DNA of 12,768 nt, taken from assembly GCA_946549155.1 (NCBI GenBank), contig CAMNQN010000085.1:1-12768 (forward strand). The letters run 5' to 3'. The stretch is from an uncultured Lachnospiraceae bacterium (GTDB lineage: Bacteria; Bacillota; Clostridia; Lachnospirales; Lachnospiraceae). Under the pieces are notes generated by a model, which did not search any database, was not told the origin of the DNA, and saw only the letters and a list, made by a program, of their open reading frames with translations. Shown one piece after another: positions 1 to 7,273 of this stretch. The stretch's first letter is position 1, and each line of letters opens with the position of its first letter. The translations under genes and the position numbers were made by a program.

Positions 1-110
1 GCTCGGCTCCATCTTAGATTTTCTTGGTATTCGAAGCAGTTTTTCAGATGACAGGATCGGCTCCGCGCTTTCCCTTCCTGCGTCCGGGTAGTTAACAAAA
101 CACGAACAGA
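1..110. other. Window-edge region with no supported gene
   Basis: This stretch lies downstream of the MerR gene. I see no convincing hairpin-plus-T-run terminator and no ORF with a ribosome binding site. An 8-base motif TCGGCTCC occurs twice (about 3-10 and 56-63). A minus-strand ATG at 10-12 could begin another gene to the left of the window, but its upstream sequence lacks a good Shine-Dalgarno, so it is not called. Confidence 0.4.
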
Positions 111-941
111 TCACGCCAGCCGAAAAGGCTCTACGGGAATGCAGATTTCCGTCACAAACTTTTCGGTATCCTGCGTCAGCCCATAATCAATCATGGTTAC
201 CTCCCGGGAGAAACCTGTGGCGCGCAGTCCCTTCTCCCGGATATACGCCATCAGTCTGCCATACTGCTCCGGCGCCTCCGGATGGCTGCCCCGAAACCGC
301 AGGGACACACCGACGGTTTCCGGCAGGTCTTGCACCTTACCGTCAAAACGGTCCTCCGCATCCAGGGACAGGAAAATACCGTCATACTGCCCGAACCGGC
401 CCTGGTTCAGGTTTTCCGCCAAAATCCCCACACCCACCTTGCCTAAAAAGATCAGTGCTTCGCTCTGAGCCACCTCCAGCCTTCGGATGGGCGGTTCCAT
501 ATCGTCGGGGCTTTGAATCTTCAGAGAATCCGGTATCCAGACAATCCGGCAGGGCGGACACGTCACTGTCCGGATGATATCCAGCTTTGAATTTCTTGCA
601 TCCTGAAGCTGGGAGAGGCGGTGATCGATTTTCCGCTCAATCCGATGGAGCTCCTGCTGTTTGCGGATCACGGTCTCCTTTTGCTGACGCAGCTTTTCTT
701 CAATCTGGTCCACCTCCCGGTTTTGCAGAAAGTCTGCGATCTCCGAAAGGGGCAGGTCCAGCATCCGCAGATACCGGATCGTATTGAGCACCTCAAACTG
801 CCTGGTACTGTAATAGCGGTATCCCGTATCCTCCGCGATATACTCCGGCGTCAAAAGCCCTGCCTTCTCATAGTGACGCAGACTGCTGACACTTAAATGA
901 AATAATTTTGCCACATCTCCGATGCGAAACAGCTTATCCAT
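111..941 (-). CDS. MerR-family transcriptional regulator with GyrI/BmrR-like effector domain
   Basis: This is a 276-residue drug- or metabolite-sensing activator. Residues 4-73 are the MerR winged helix-turn-helix, with the family signatures RIGDVAKLF, SLRHYEKAGLL and DTGYRYYS. Residues 78-112 form a charged helix typical of the dimerising coiled coil. From about 120 to the end is a GyrI-like/BmrR-type effector-binding domain, so small hydrophobic ligands rather than metals are expected; there is no conserved metal-binding Cys cluster. The start at 941 was chosen over a longer reading (977) because AAGGAG sits 7 bases upstream and the protein then begins directly at the HTH. The start codon overlaps the end of the MATE gene by 8 bases, implying translational coupling. 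The gene probably regulates the promoter at 2358-2388, whose 19-base spacer carries a dyad. Family certain; ligand unknown. Confidence 0.9.
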   Translation of the reverse strand: MDKLFRIGDVAKLFHLSVSSLRHYEKAGLLTPEYIAEDTGYRYYSTRQFEVLNTIRYLRMLDLPLSEIADFLQNREVDQIEEKLRQQKETVIRKQQELHRIERKIDHRLSQLQDARNSKLDIIRTVTCPPCRIVWIPDSLKIQSPDDMEPPIRRLEVAQSEALIFLGKVGVGILAENLNQGRFGQYDGIFLSLDAEDRFDGKVQDLPETVGVSLRFRGSHPEAPEQYGRLMAYIREKGLRATGFSREVTMIDYGLTQDTEKFVTEICIPVEPFRLA

Positions 942-2271
942 CCTGCTTCTCCTTCTTCTGCAGCCAGACAAAGGCAATCACACACACTGCCACAGAGAGC
1001 AGGGAGCCCCCCGCCACCGCCAGGCCCATGGGATACAGCGTATCCGCAAAAATCCGGGAGGCCAGATAGGCCCCGGGAATCCGTGCCAGAACGATGGACA
1101 ATACATTATGTAAAAAAGAAAGTCCGGATTTTCCCCCGGCACAAAAATACCCACTGAAGCAGAAATGAATCCCGGCAAAAATACAGTCAAACACATAACC
1201 GCGAAAATACTGGCTGCCCAGCAGAATCACCCAGGCATCCTCCGAAAACAGCGCCAGCACCGGCTCTGCACAGAATTGCACTGCCAGGGAAGCCGCAGAT
1301 CCGAAAACCACGCACAGCAAAACAGCGTAGCGCAGGGTTTTCACCGCCCGGTCCCGCCGCCCGGCACCGATATTCTGAGCCGCCAGGGCGGACACCGTGG
1401 ACAGCATAGAGGATGGCACCAAAAACAGCATTCCGATCACCTTCTCCACAATCCCCACCGCAGCGGCATCCTCAAGCCCCCGGTGGTTGGCGATAATTGT
1501 AATCAGGAGAAAGGAAATCTGAATAAAGCCATCCTGCAGCGCCACGGGCACGCCAATTTTCAAAAGCTTGCCCATCGTCTGCTTTCCCGGCCTGAAATCC
1601 GCCTTTTGCAGCTGCAGCCCCATTTTTCTGCGCGAAATCACCGTCAGCGCAACCAGGACACTGACCGTCTGGGACAAGGTAGTTCCCAGTGCTGCTCCGG
1701 CCGGCCCCATTCCAAAGGCTCCCATAAACAGATAGTCCAGTCCCACATTCACCACACAGGCTGCAGCAATAAAATACAGGGGACTTTTGGAATCCCCCAG
1801 TCCACGGAAAATGGAGCTGATAATATTGTAGGCGGTGATAAAGGGAATGCCCAAAAAGCAAATGGTCAGATAGGCTTTCGTGCCGGAAACCGCCTCCGCG
1901 GGAACCGCCATAACGCTCACAATCAGTGATCTGCCGAGCAGCAAAATCCCGGACAGCGCCACAGAGCCCGCAAAAAACAGCGTCACTGTATTTCCGATGT
2001 ACCGGGCCGCCTCCCTGGAACGGTTTCCTCCCACAGACTGTCCCACCATCACGGTGGTTCCCATGGCCAGGCCCACCAGCATCACCGTCACCATGTGCAT
2101 CACCTGGCTGCCCACGGACACCGCGGTGGTCTGATCCACCCCGCCGAACTGGCCGATAAGATACAAATCTGCCATTCCATAGAGCGTCTGCAAAAAATAG
2201 GAGAAAAGATAGGGCAGCGAAAACCTGAGAATATTTTTAAAGACACTGCCGGTAGTTAAGTTTCTTTCCAT
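934..2271 (-). CDS. MATE-family multidrug/Na+(H+) antiporter
   Basis: The 445-residue product is an inner-membrane protein with about twelve hydrophobic helices, the usual length for MATE exporters, which expel cationic drugs or metabolites using a Na+ or H+ gradient. Near the N-terminus, LTTGSVFKNILRFSLPYL followed by GMADLYLIGQFGG is the typical MATE opening; the internal VGQSVGG and, in the second half, SALAAQNIGAG are the matching repeat motifs of the two bundles. The ATG at 2271 was chosen because homologous proteins start a few residues before LTTG; its GGAGG (2285-2289) is 13 bases away, rather far. An in-frame TTG at 2316 has AGGGAG (2326-2331) 9 bases upstream and would add 15 residues. 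It is co-transcribed with the MerR gene that follows, a common transporter-regulator pair. Substrate cannot be read from sequence. Confidence 0.92.
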   Translation of the reverse strand: MERNLTTGSVFKNILRFSLPYLFSYFLQTLYGMADLYLIGQFGGVDQTTAVSVGSQVMHMVTVMLVGLAMGTTVMVGQSVGGNRSREAARYIGNTVTLFFAGSVALSGILLLGRSLIVSVMAVPAEAVSGTKAYLTICFLGIPFITAYNIISSIFRGLGDSKSPLYFIAAACVVNVGLDYLFMGAFGMGPAGAALGTTLSQTVSVLVALTVISRRKMGLQLQKADFRPGKQTMGKLLKIGVPVALQDGFIQISFLLITIIANHRGLEDAAAVGIVEKVIGMLFLVPSSMLSTVSALAAQNIGAGRRDRAVKTLRYAVLLCVVFGSAASLAVQFCAEPVLALFSEDAWVILLGSQYFRGYVFDCIFAGIHFCFSGYFCAGGKSGLSFLHNVLSIVLARIPGAYLASRIFADTLYPMGLAVAGGSLLSVAVCVIAFVWLQKKEKQDG

Positions 2272-2310
2272 ATCAGATCGGATACCTCCATAATCATTGT
2301 TCAGAAACTG

Positions 2311-2344
2311 TCGCAAACTGCCAGGCTCCCTTGGCAGATTGCGA
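2311..2344 (-). promoter_or_regulatory. Leader hairpin at the start of the MATE-MerR mRNA
   Basis: Two nested inverted repeats pair: TCGCAA (2311-2316) with TTGCGA (2339-2344), and CTGCCA (2318-2323) with TGGCAG (2332-2337). They are separated by one A-A mismatch and closed by an 8-base loop, so the stem has about 12 pairs. It begins a few bases after the predicted transcription start. The loop carries AGGGAG, an SD-like sequence for the alternative TTG start. There is no T-run, so it is not a simple terminator. Its role (mRNA stability, translation control or protein-binding site) is inferred. Confidence 0.55.
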
Positions 2345-2357
2345 CCGCTCTTAACTG

Positions 2358-2388
2358 ATTATAAAGTCTGCAACTATTGCAGAGTCAA
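2358..2388 (-). promoter_or_regulatory. MerR-type promoter and operator of the MATE-MerR operon
   Basis: Reading the minus strand, -35 TTGACT (2383-2388) and -10 TATAAT (2358-2363) are separated by 19 bases instead of the normal 17. The spacer is filled by the dyad TCTGCAATAGTTGCAGA (2367-2383), with 7-base arms. An over-long spacer with a central dyad is the known architecture of promoters activated by MerR-family regulators through DNA twisting. The -35 overlaps the TGA stop codon of the phosphoesterase gene. With a MerR gene in the same operon, autoregulation is the natural reading. Confidence 0.85.
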
Positions 2389-2981
2389 GCCTCTATTTCA
2401 ATCACATACTTCTCATAGGCATTCACCACCGTAGTGTTATGATACCGACTTTCCCGTGGAATGTTATAGCCGTAGTTCATATGGACATGTCCATGTACCA
2501 TATAGCGGGGTTCGTACCGCTTCATCAGATCCCGGAAAATCGCAAAGCCCCGGTGGGGCAGATCCTCCTGGTCATGGATTCCCTGGGCCGGCGCGTGGGT
2601 GAGCAGGATGTCAAACCCATTCTTCTTCCAGATTTTGAAAAACAGCCGCAGTACCCGCTGGCGCATCTCCCGCTCCGTATACTGATGAATACCGGAATTA
2701 TAGCGCATAGAACCTCCCAGCCCCAAAATCCGCACTCCCTGATACTCATAAATCGTATCATCAATGCAGATGCAGCCCTCCGGCGGAGTTTTCTCATATT
2801 TACTGTCATGATTCCCATGGACGTAAAGCACAGGACAGCTGGCAAAGGTAACCAGAAACGACAGGTATTCCGCCGGCAGGTCTCCGCTGGAGAGAATCAG
2901 ATCGATCCCCTTTAATTTGCTTTCATCATAAAAATCCCACAGAGATTTGGAGGGAACATCCCCCACCACTAATATCTTCAT
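2385..2981 (-). CDS. Calcineurin-like metallophosphoesterase (variant motif I)
   Basis: This 198-residue cytoplasmic protein belongs to the metallophosphoesterase superfamily, which hydrolyses phosphomono- or diesters with two metal ions. Visible motifs in order are GDVPSK (D8), SSGDLP (D34), GNHD (56-59), LLTHAP (H129) and GHVH (164-167). The first motif normally reads D-x-H; here the His is replaced by Pro10, and the GDxxD motif has lost its second Asp, so one metal site may be altered. The remaining ligands are intact, so it is not obviously dead. Its ATG overlaps the stop of the upstream ParB/BMP-like gene in an ATGA junction, indicating tight co-expression. No signal peptide is present. 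Substrate unknown; cyclic-nucleotide or nucleotide phosphoesterase activity is possible but not shown. Confidence 0.85.
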   Translation of the reverse strand: MKILVVGDVPSKSLWDFYDESKLKGIDLILSSGDLPAEYLSFLVTFASCPVLYVHGNHDSKYEKTPPEGCICIDDTIYEYQGVRILGLGGSMRYNSGIHQYTEREMRQRVLRLFFKIWKKNGFDILLTHAPAQGIHDQEDLPHRGFAIFRDLMKRYEPRYMVHGHVHMNYGYNIPRESRYHNTTVVNAYEKYVIEIEA

Positions 2982-4912
2982 TCTTCTATCTCGCCAGCAG
3001 GAGCCAAAGATCCCTGCACGGCCGCAAGCGCCCTTGCTTCCTTTGTAAAATTTTCCAGCGGGGGTGTCGTACCCACCACATTTTCCACCAGCCAGTCCAT
3101 GGTGATGATCTCCTCCGGAGACAAGCTGCCGTCTTCTCTTCCCACCCGGCTGCCATCCTGAAGGACAATCTCCCCGGCAAAGGGATGAAACTGCTCCGTG
3201 TAAATCTCCCGTTTCATCACCTCCACCAGCCTGCGGACACCGGAGGGCAGATTCTGGGAACAGATCAGGTCAATGATATTTCCGGAGATGCCCCACCAGT
3301 AATTCAGAGCCTTTTTCTCTTTGGTATCGGAGGTCTTATTCCAGTTTCCCTTCAGGATATCCCGGATAATCTTCTCATAAAACTTGCCCCAATCCCAGAT
3401 CGGCGTGGCCAGCTTCAGGTATTCCCCGTCCTTTTCCCGGTAAAGCCCGAATCTCCGGTCCCGGCTGCCCGGCCGAATCATATCATTGTCAGAGATCAGG
3501 GAAATATTCTCCTCCCTAAGCTGGCGCAGGCAGTCTGCCTTCTCCATGGAGCTCCAGTACAGGTACACCTTCACCCGCGGATTCACCATCCGGGCCCCCA
3601 GCGCAAAGGCATTGATATTGGCAAAGCTTCCCAGGATCGGATAATCCGCCAGATAGCCGATTTTCTCATTCTCGCACATGGCTCCCGCCACCATCCCGCA
3701 GAGGAATTTTGCCTCATACATTCTTCCATAGTAGGTACGGATCGAGCTATAGGGGCGGTTGACGGAACAGTTTAGGATTTTTGTCTCCGGGTGCTCCAGG
3801 GCAGCCTTCAGGCTGGAAGCCAGGAATTTCTGATTCGTGGTAAAAATAATATGGTTGCCCTGGCTGATCACCTGCTCTAAAAGCTGGGAGATATCTATCG
3901 TATCTCCCCCCACAAAATAACTGCTGGTTTTGATCTTATCCCCGAACACCTGCTCCAAATGGGTCCGGCCCAGCTCATGGCTGTAGGTCCAGCCGGAGCT
4001 CTCCACCGGCCGGTCATGGATAAAGGCTACCTTCAGCTGCTTGCTGCTGGTAAGCTTGATAAACCTGGTCAGGGACAGATTGTCCGGATCCTCCGCCGGT
4101 TCCAGAACCAGCGCCTGCTCCGGGTCCTGATTCAGCAGTGAAATTTCTTTCCAGATCCGATCCAGATCCTCTTTTCTTTCGGACATGCTTTTCTCCGCCA
4201 GGGTATCATAGGGATAAAGGGAGAGATAAAACAGGAACGCATCCCCCGCCGTGATGGGCAGCTTTCCTCCTCCCCTGTCCTCAAACTGCCTGCAAAAGTC
4301 CAGGTAAATAGAAGCAAAATCCTGCTTCTCCTCGTCACTCCATACCTGTCCCGGCTTTTTGCCTACTGCCCTGGTCAGCTGTGCAAAGCTGCCTTCCCTG
4401 GTAAACCACAGGTAATTGATGGCAGTATCCTTGTAGAAATCCAGAAATTCATAATAAATCCGGCTTTCTCTGTTATCCGAAGGCTTCGGAATCACCCGGG
4501 TTACCACACCCTCTATGCTGGAGGCATTCAAAAACTTCAGTACACTGACCCGCTTATTCCCCTCCTGCACATAAAATTTATTCAGAAATTCGTAGGCAAT
4601 AATGGGATCACTGACCCCATCCTCTGTCTGATGCTCATATACATTTGCCCACTTCGTGGCAAACTCGGATTTTTCCGGCATAAGGGGCATGAAATCTGCG
4701 GCAAAGGCATTCTGCCGCCCCGCCGTCTTGGTACCCACGATCTGCTCCATGGGAATGTCCACCAGCCCCAGGCTGGTTTCACTCTGTACGTCCACACATT
4801 CCAGAATATCGTCCAACGCGGGCAAATAGGGATATTCCCCCCGGGACACCGCGTTCCGGTAAGCTCTCTGTCCCATTCTCAGGGCCTTCGCATATTCAGC
4901 TACATTTGCCAT
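2978..4912 (-). CDS. Cytoplasmic fusion of ParB-like domain and BMP-type ligand-binding domain
   Basis: The 644-residue product has two recognisable parts. Residues 48-140 resemble the ParB/sulfiredoxin-like fold: VDIPMEQIVG, then DPIIAYEFLNKFYVQEGNKR with the GNKR turn that corresponds to the G-x-R-R region of ParB proteins. Residues 293-615 resemble the BMP/Med periplasmic-binding-protein family (nucleoside and purine ligands): KVAFIHD, GWTYSHELGR, then IGYLADYPILGSFANINAFALGAR. A mostly helical stretch (150-290) joins them. There is no signal peptide or lipobox Cys, unlike true ABC-transporter BMP lipoproteins, and no permease or ATPase genes are nearby, so this is probably an intracellular sensor or enzyme rather than a transporter component. 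The start has GGGAG 6 bases upstream. It lies 26 bases after icd and overlaps the phosphoesterase by 4 bases. Automated annotation would probably call it a BMP substrate-binding protein. Confidence 0.75.
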   Translation of the reverse strand: MANVAEYAKALRMGQRAYRNAVSRGEYPYLPALDDILECVDVQSETSLGLVDIPMEQIVGTKTAGRQNAFAADFMPLMPEKSEFATKWANVYEHQTEDGVSDPIIAYEFLNKFYVQEGNKRVSVLKFLNASSIEGVVTRVIPKPSDNRESRIYYEFLDFYKDTAINYLWFTREGSFAQLTRAVGKKPGQVWSDEEKQDFASIYLDFCRQFEDRGGGKLPITAGDAFLFYLSLYPYDTLAEKSMSERKEDLDRIWKEISLLNQDPEQALVLEPAEDPDNLSLTRFIKLTSSKQLKVAFIHDRPVESSGWTYSHELGRTHLEQVFGDKIKTSSYFVGGDTIDISQLLEQVISQGNHIIFTTNQKFLASSLKAALEHPETKILNCSVNRPYSSIRTYYGRMYEAKFLCGMVAGAMCENEKIGYLADYPILGSFANINAFALGARMVNPRVKVYLYWSSMEKADCLRQLREENISLISDNDMIRPGSRDRRFGLYREKDGEYLKLATPIWDWGKFYEKIIRDILKGNWNKTSDTKEKKALNYWWGISGNIIDLICSQNLPSGVRRLVEVMKREIYTEQFHPFAGEIVLQDGSRVGREDGSLSPEEIITMDWLVENVVGTTPPLENFTKEARALAAVQGSLAPAGEIEE

Positions 4913-4938
4913 ATTCCTCTCCCGTTTTCGTAATTTCC

Positions 4939-6153
4939 CTATGCATTCAGCAAGCTCTCCAGCTCCCTGCGGATCGCCAGAATAAATTCCCGGCTGTTTA
5001 ATACCTCCGGATTCGGAAGGCTGGTAATCAGGGCCAGATCCTTCGTCATCCTTCCGCTCTCAATGGTCCGAATCGTGGCCTGCTCCAGCAGATCCGCAAA
5101 ATGCTGCAGATCCGCCAGACCGTCCATCTCTCCCCGCTTGCGCAGCGCACCGCTCCAGGCGAAGATGGTAGCCACGGAGTTGGTGGAGGTCTCCTCCCCC
5201 TTTAAATATTTGTAGTAATGCCGCTGCACCGTTCCATGGGCGGCTTCGTATTCATAATTTCCGTCCGGAGATACCAGCACGGAGGTCATCATCGCCAGGG
5301 AACCAAAGGCGGAGGAAATCATATCACTCATCACATCGCCGTCGTAATTCTTGCAGGCCCAGATAAAGCCTCCTTCCGATTTCATCACCCGGGCCACCGC
5401 ATCGTCGATCAGCGTATAGAAATAGGTGATCCCCGCTTTCTCAAATTTATCCCGGTATTCCCCGTCGAAAATCTCCTGGAAAATGTCCTTAAAGGTGTGA
5501 TCATATTTCTTGGAGATGGTATCCTTGGTGGAAAACCATAAATCCTGCTTCGTATCCAGCGCATAGGCAAAGCAACTTCTGGCAAAGCTCTCAATGGAAG
5601 CATCCAGGTTGTGCATCCCCTGCAGCACACCGGCTCCCTTATACTCATGAATCAGGGCCCGGGTTTCCGTGCCATCCTCTGCTGTATATACCAGCTCCGC
5701 CTTACCAGGTCCTGGAATCCGCATCTCCGTGTTCTTATATACGTCGCCATAAGCATGGCGGGCAATCGTGATGGGCCTTTTCCAGGACTTCACATTGGGC
5801 TCGATGCCCTTCACCGTAATGGGTGCACGAAACACCGTGCCGTCCAAAATCGCCCGAATCGTCCCGTTGGGACTCTTCCACATTTCCTTCAGATTATATT
5901 CGGTCACTCTGGCTGCATTGGGAGTGATGGTGGCGCATTTTACCGCCACGCCATACTTCTTGTTTGCGTTGGCAGCATCCACCGTAATCTGATCGTTGGT
6001 CTCATTCCGCTTTTCCAGGCCAAGATCATAATACTCGGTTTTCAGATCAATAAAAGGAAAAAGGAGCTCCTCCTTGATCATTTTCCAGAGAATACGCGTC
6101 ATCTCGTCCCCGTCCATCTCAACCAGCGGTGTATTCATTTGAATCTTATCCAT
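4939..6153 (-). CDS. icd: Isocitrate dehydrogenase, NADP+-dependent (eukaryote-like homodimeric subfamily)
   Basis: This 404-residue enzyme oxidatively decarboxylates isocitrate to 2-oxoglutarate, supplying NADPH and the carbon skeleton for glutamate. Seen motifs: EMDGDEMTRILW near the N-terminus, the substrate-binding KSPNGTIR (S94), ARHAYGD with Arg132 (equivalent to the human IDH1 Arg132 substrate residue), KNYDGDVMSDM with metal-binding Asp273 and Asp277, and the cofactor loop AHGTVQRHYYKYLKG, whose Arg311 and His312 indicate NADP+. Length matches human IDH1 (about 414) rather than E. coli Icd. The ATG at 6153 has AGGAGG 5 bases upstream; a GTG-started extension to 6210 lacks family similarity. 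The neighbours are not other TCA-cycle genes, so it probably serves glutamate synthesis in an incomplete cycle. Confidence 0.96.
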   Translation of the reverse strand: MDKIQMNTPLVEMDGDEMTRILWKMIKEELLFPFIDLKTEYYDLGLEKRNETNDQITVDAANANKKYGVAVKCATITPNAARVTEYNLKEMWKSPNGTIRAILDGTVFRAPITVKGIEPNVKSWKRPITIARHAYGDVYKNTEMRIPGPGKAELVYTAEDGTETRALIHEYKGAGVLQGMHNLDASIESFARSCFAYALDTKQDLWFSTKDTISKKYDHTFKDIFQEIFDGEYRDKFEKAGITYFYTLIDDAVARVMKSEGGFIWACKNYDGDVMSDMISSAFGSLAMMTSVLVSPDGNYEYEAAHGTVQRHYYKYLKGEETSTNSVATIFAWSGALRKRGEMDGLADLQHFADLLEQATIRTIESGRMTKDLALITSLPNPEVLNSREFILAIRRELESLLNA

Positions 6154-6185
6154 AACGTCCTCCTGATTTTTCTGTTTTCGCGTTA

Positions 6186-6214
6186 AGTATAGCACTGTAT
6201 CCCTTCTCACTCAA
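6186..6214 (-). promoter_or_regulatory. Sigma-A-like promoter upstream of icd
   Basis: On the minus strand, TTGAGT (6209-6214) and TATACT (6186-6191) are separated by exactly 17 bases. The -35 overlaps the last codons of the small protease gene, so icd and the genes after it can be expressed independently of the protease. The predicted start gives a leader of about 25-30 bases containing AGGAGG. Confidence 0.6.
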
Positions 6215-7100
6215 GAAGTTTTCGCAAATTCAGTCTGCCCCATCCCTGACGGGAGCGGGGGAGCCCCAGATCATCCACGGAATCCTTCAGCTTCATTTTT
6301 ATCTCTACATTGGTTATCCCGGGCTCCTTAGACAGCAGCAGACAAACCGCCCCGGATACCACGGGGGTGGCCATGGAGGTTCCGCTCTTTACGGTGTAAT
6401 AGCGTCCCGGTGTCCGCAGATTACTGCAGGAGGTCACCCGGGCGCCGGGGGCCGTCAGCTCCGGCTTGCAGACGCACCGGCTGGTGGGCCCCCGCCCGGA
6501 ATAATATTCCGTCATCCTTTTTCCTTCCCGGATGGCGTCGTCGTAAAATCCAACGGTAATCACCTTGGGACTGGTGCCGGGAATGGTGATGCTTCCCTGC
6601 CTGGGCCCCATATTTCCGGCTGCCACCACCACAGTAATCCCCGCATCCCACACCCGCTCCACCCAGGCTTCCAAAAGGACCGCATCTGCCTCCCGCCCCG
6701 TTTCCATGGTGCCCACAGAAAAATTCAGGACACGGATGTTGTATTTTTCATAATTTTTCAAAACCCAATCCATCGCAGCCACCGCATCCTCAATCCTCCC
6801 TGCCCCATTCCGATCCAGTACCTTTAAATGCACCAGATCACACTCCGGCGCGATGCCGCAGTATTTTCCGGCAGACATAACGCCGCTGCCTCCAAGGATG
6901 CCCGTCACATGGCTGCCATGGGAAGCATCGTCATAAAAATATTCCTTATTTCCCACGAAATCCTTAAAGCAAATCACCCGGTCACTGTAATCCGGATGAT
7001 AGCAAATCCCGGAATCCATAACCGCAGCGGTAATCCCCCGCCCCCGTATTCCCTTCCGGTGAAGCTCATCGGCGCCCACAATCTTTCGAACTCGATTCAT
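6207..7100 (-). CDS. Intracellular subtilisin-like serine protease (S8 family)
   Basis: This is a complete 297-residue S8 peptidase. The catalytic triad is Asp29 (AVMDSGI), His61 (SHGSHVTG) and Ser242 (SGTSMATP), with oxyanion Asn163 (VVAAGN). The protein starts directly at the catalytic domain with only a 20-residue lead, and has no signal peptide or long propeptide, as in bacterial intracellular subtilisins and AprX-type enzymes, so a cytoplasmic (or mother-cell/forespore) location is expected. GGGAGG lies 4 bases before the ATG. It is divergent from the Csp-like protease gene, with 173 bases between the starts. icd follows 53 bases downstream but has its own promoter. Target protein unknown; a sporulation role is an inference from the neighbour. 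Confidence 0.93.
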   Translation of the reverse strand: MNRVRKIVGADELHRKGIRGRGITAAVMDSGICYHPDYSDRVICFKDFVGNKEYFYDDASHGSHVTGILGGSGVMSAGKYCGIAPECDLVHLKVLDRNGAGRIEDAVAAMDWVLKNYEKYNIRVLNFSVGTMETGREADAVLLEAWVERVWDAGITVVVAAGNMGPRQGSITIPGTSPKVITVGFYDDAIREGKRMTEYYSGRGPTSRCVCKPELTAPGARVTSCSNLRTPGRYYTVKSGTSMATPVVSGAVCLLLSKEPGITNVEIKMKLKDSVDDLGLPRSRQGWGRLNLRKLLE

Positions 7101-7133
7101 ACGGCCTCCCGTCTAATTCGTTTTCTTCTTACA

Positions 7134-7163
7134 ATTTTATGCGTCCCCGCGCTCTTTGTTCAA
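7134..7163 (-). promoter_or_regulatory. Candidate promoter of the intracellular protease gene
   Basis: On the minus strand, TTGAAC (7158-7163) and TAAAAT (7134-7139) lie 18 bases apart, a fair sigma-A match. The same site reads CATAAAAT, which is also close to the sporulation sigma-E -10, but no matching sigma-E -35 is visible. Which sigma factor is used is undecided. Confidence 0.35.
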
Positions 7164-7191
7164 CATCACTTTTCTACCAACGAAATCGGAG

Positions 7192-7220
7192 TAAAATTTC
7201 TTCTTTCCCCTTCATATATT
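7192..7220 (+). promoter_or_regulatory. Candidate sigma-E-type sporulation promoter of the Csp-like gene
   Basis: TAAAATT (7192-7198), a 14-base spacer and CATATATT (7213-7220) match the known mother-cell sigma-E consensus of Bacillus subtilis (KMATATT, 14-15 bases, CATACAHT) at 6 of 7 and 7 of 8 positions. It predicts a leader of about 45 bases before the ATG at 7274. The region is AT-rich in an otherwise GC-richer locus, so chance matching is possible. Confidence 0.5.
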
Positions 7221-7273
7221 ATACGAAAAAACACGTCCGCCATAAACCAAATGCGCGGGCGCCATGGAGTTTC

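Noticed and set aside
1165..1929. Long plus-strand ORF of 254 codons opposite the MATE gene
   Set aside because: It is antisense to a clear transporter gene, has a His/Gln-rich composition produced by the opposite reading of membrane codons, and lacks a ribosome binding site or family motif.
2311..2344. Hairpin read as a terminator of the phosphoesterase operon
   Set aside because: No T-run follows the stem, and it lies just downstream of a strong promoter, so a leader element is the better explanation.
5611..6186. Plus-strand ORF of 191 codons opposite icd
   Set aside because: Antisense to a confident isocitrate dehydrogenase; composition is a by-product of the icd codons.
7139..7273. 45-codon N-terminal extension of the Csp-like protease
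   Set aside because: No ribosome binding site before the ATG at 7139, Arg/Ser-rich non-family sequence, and it would run through the candidate promoter at 7192-7220.
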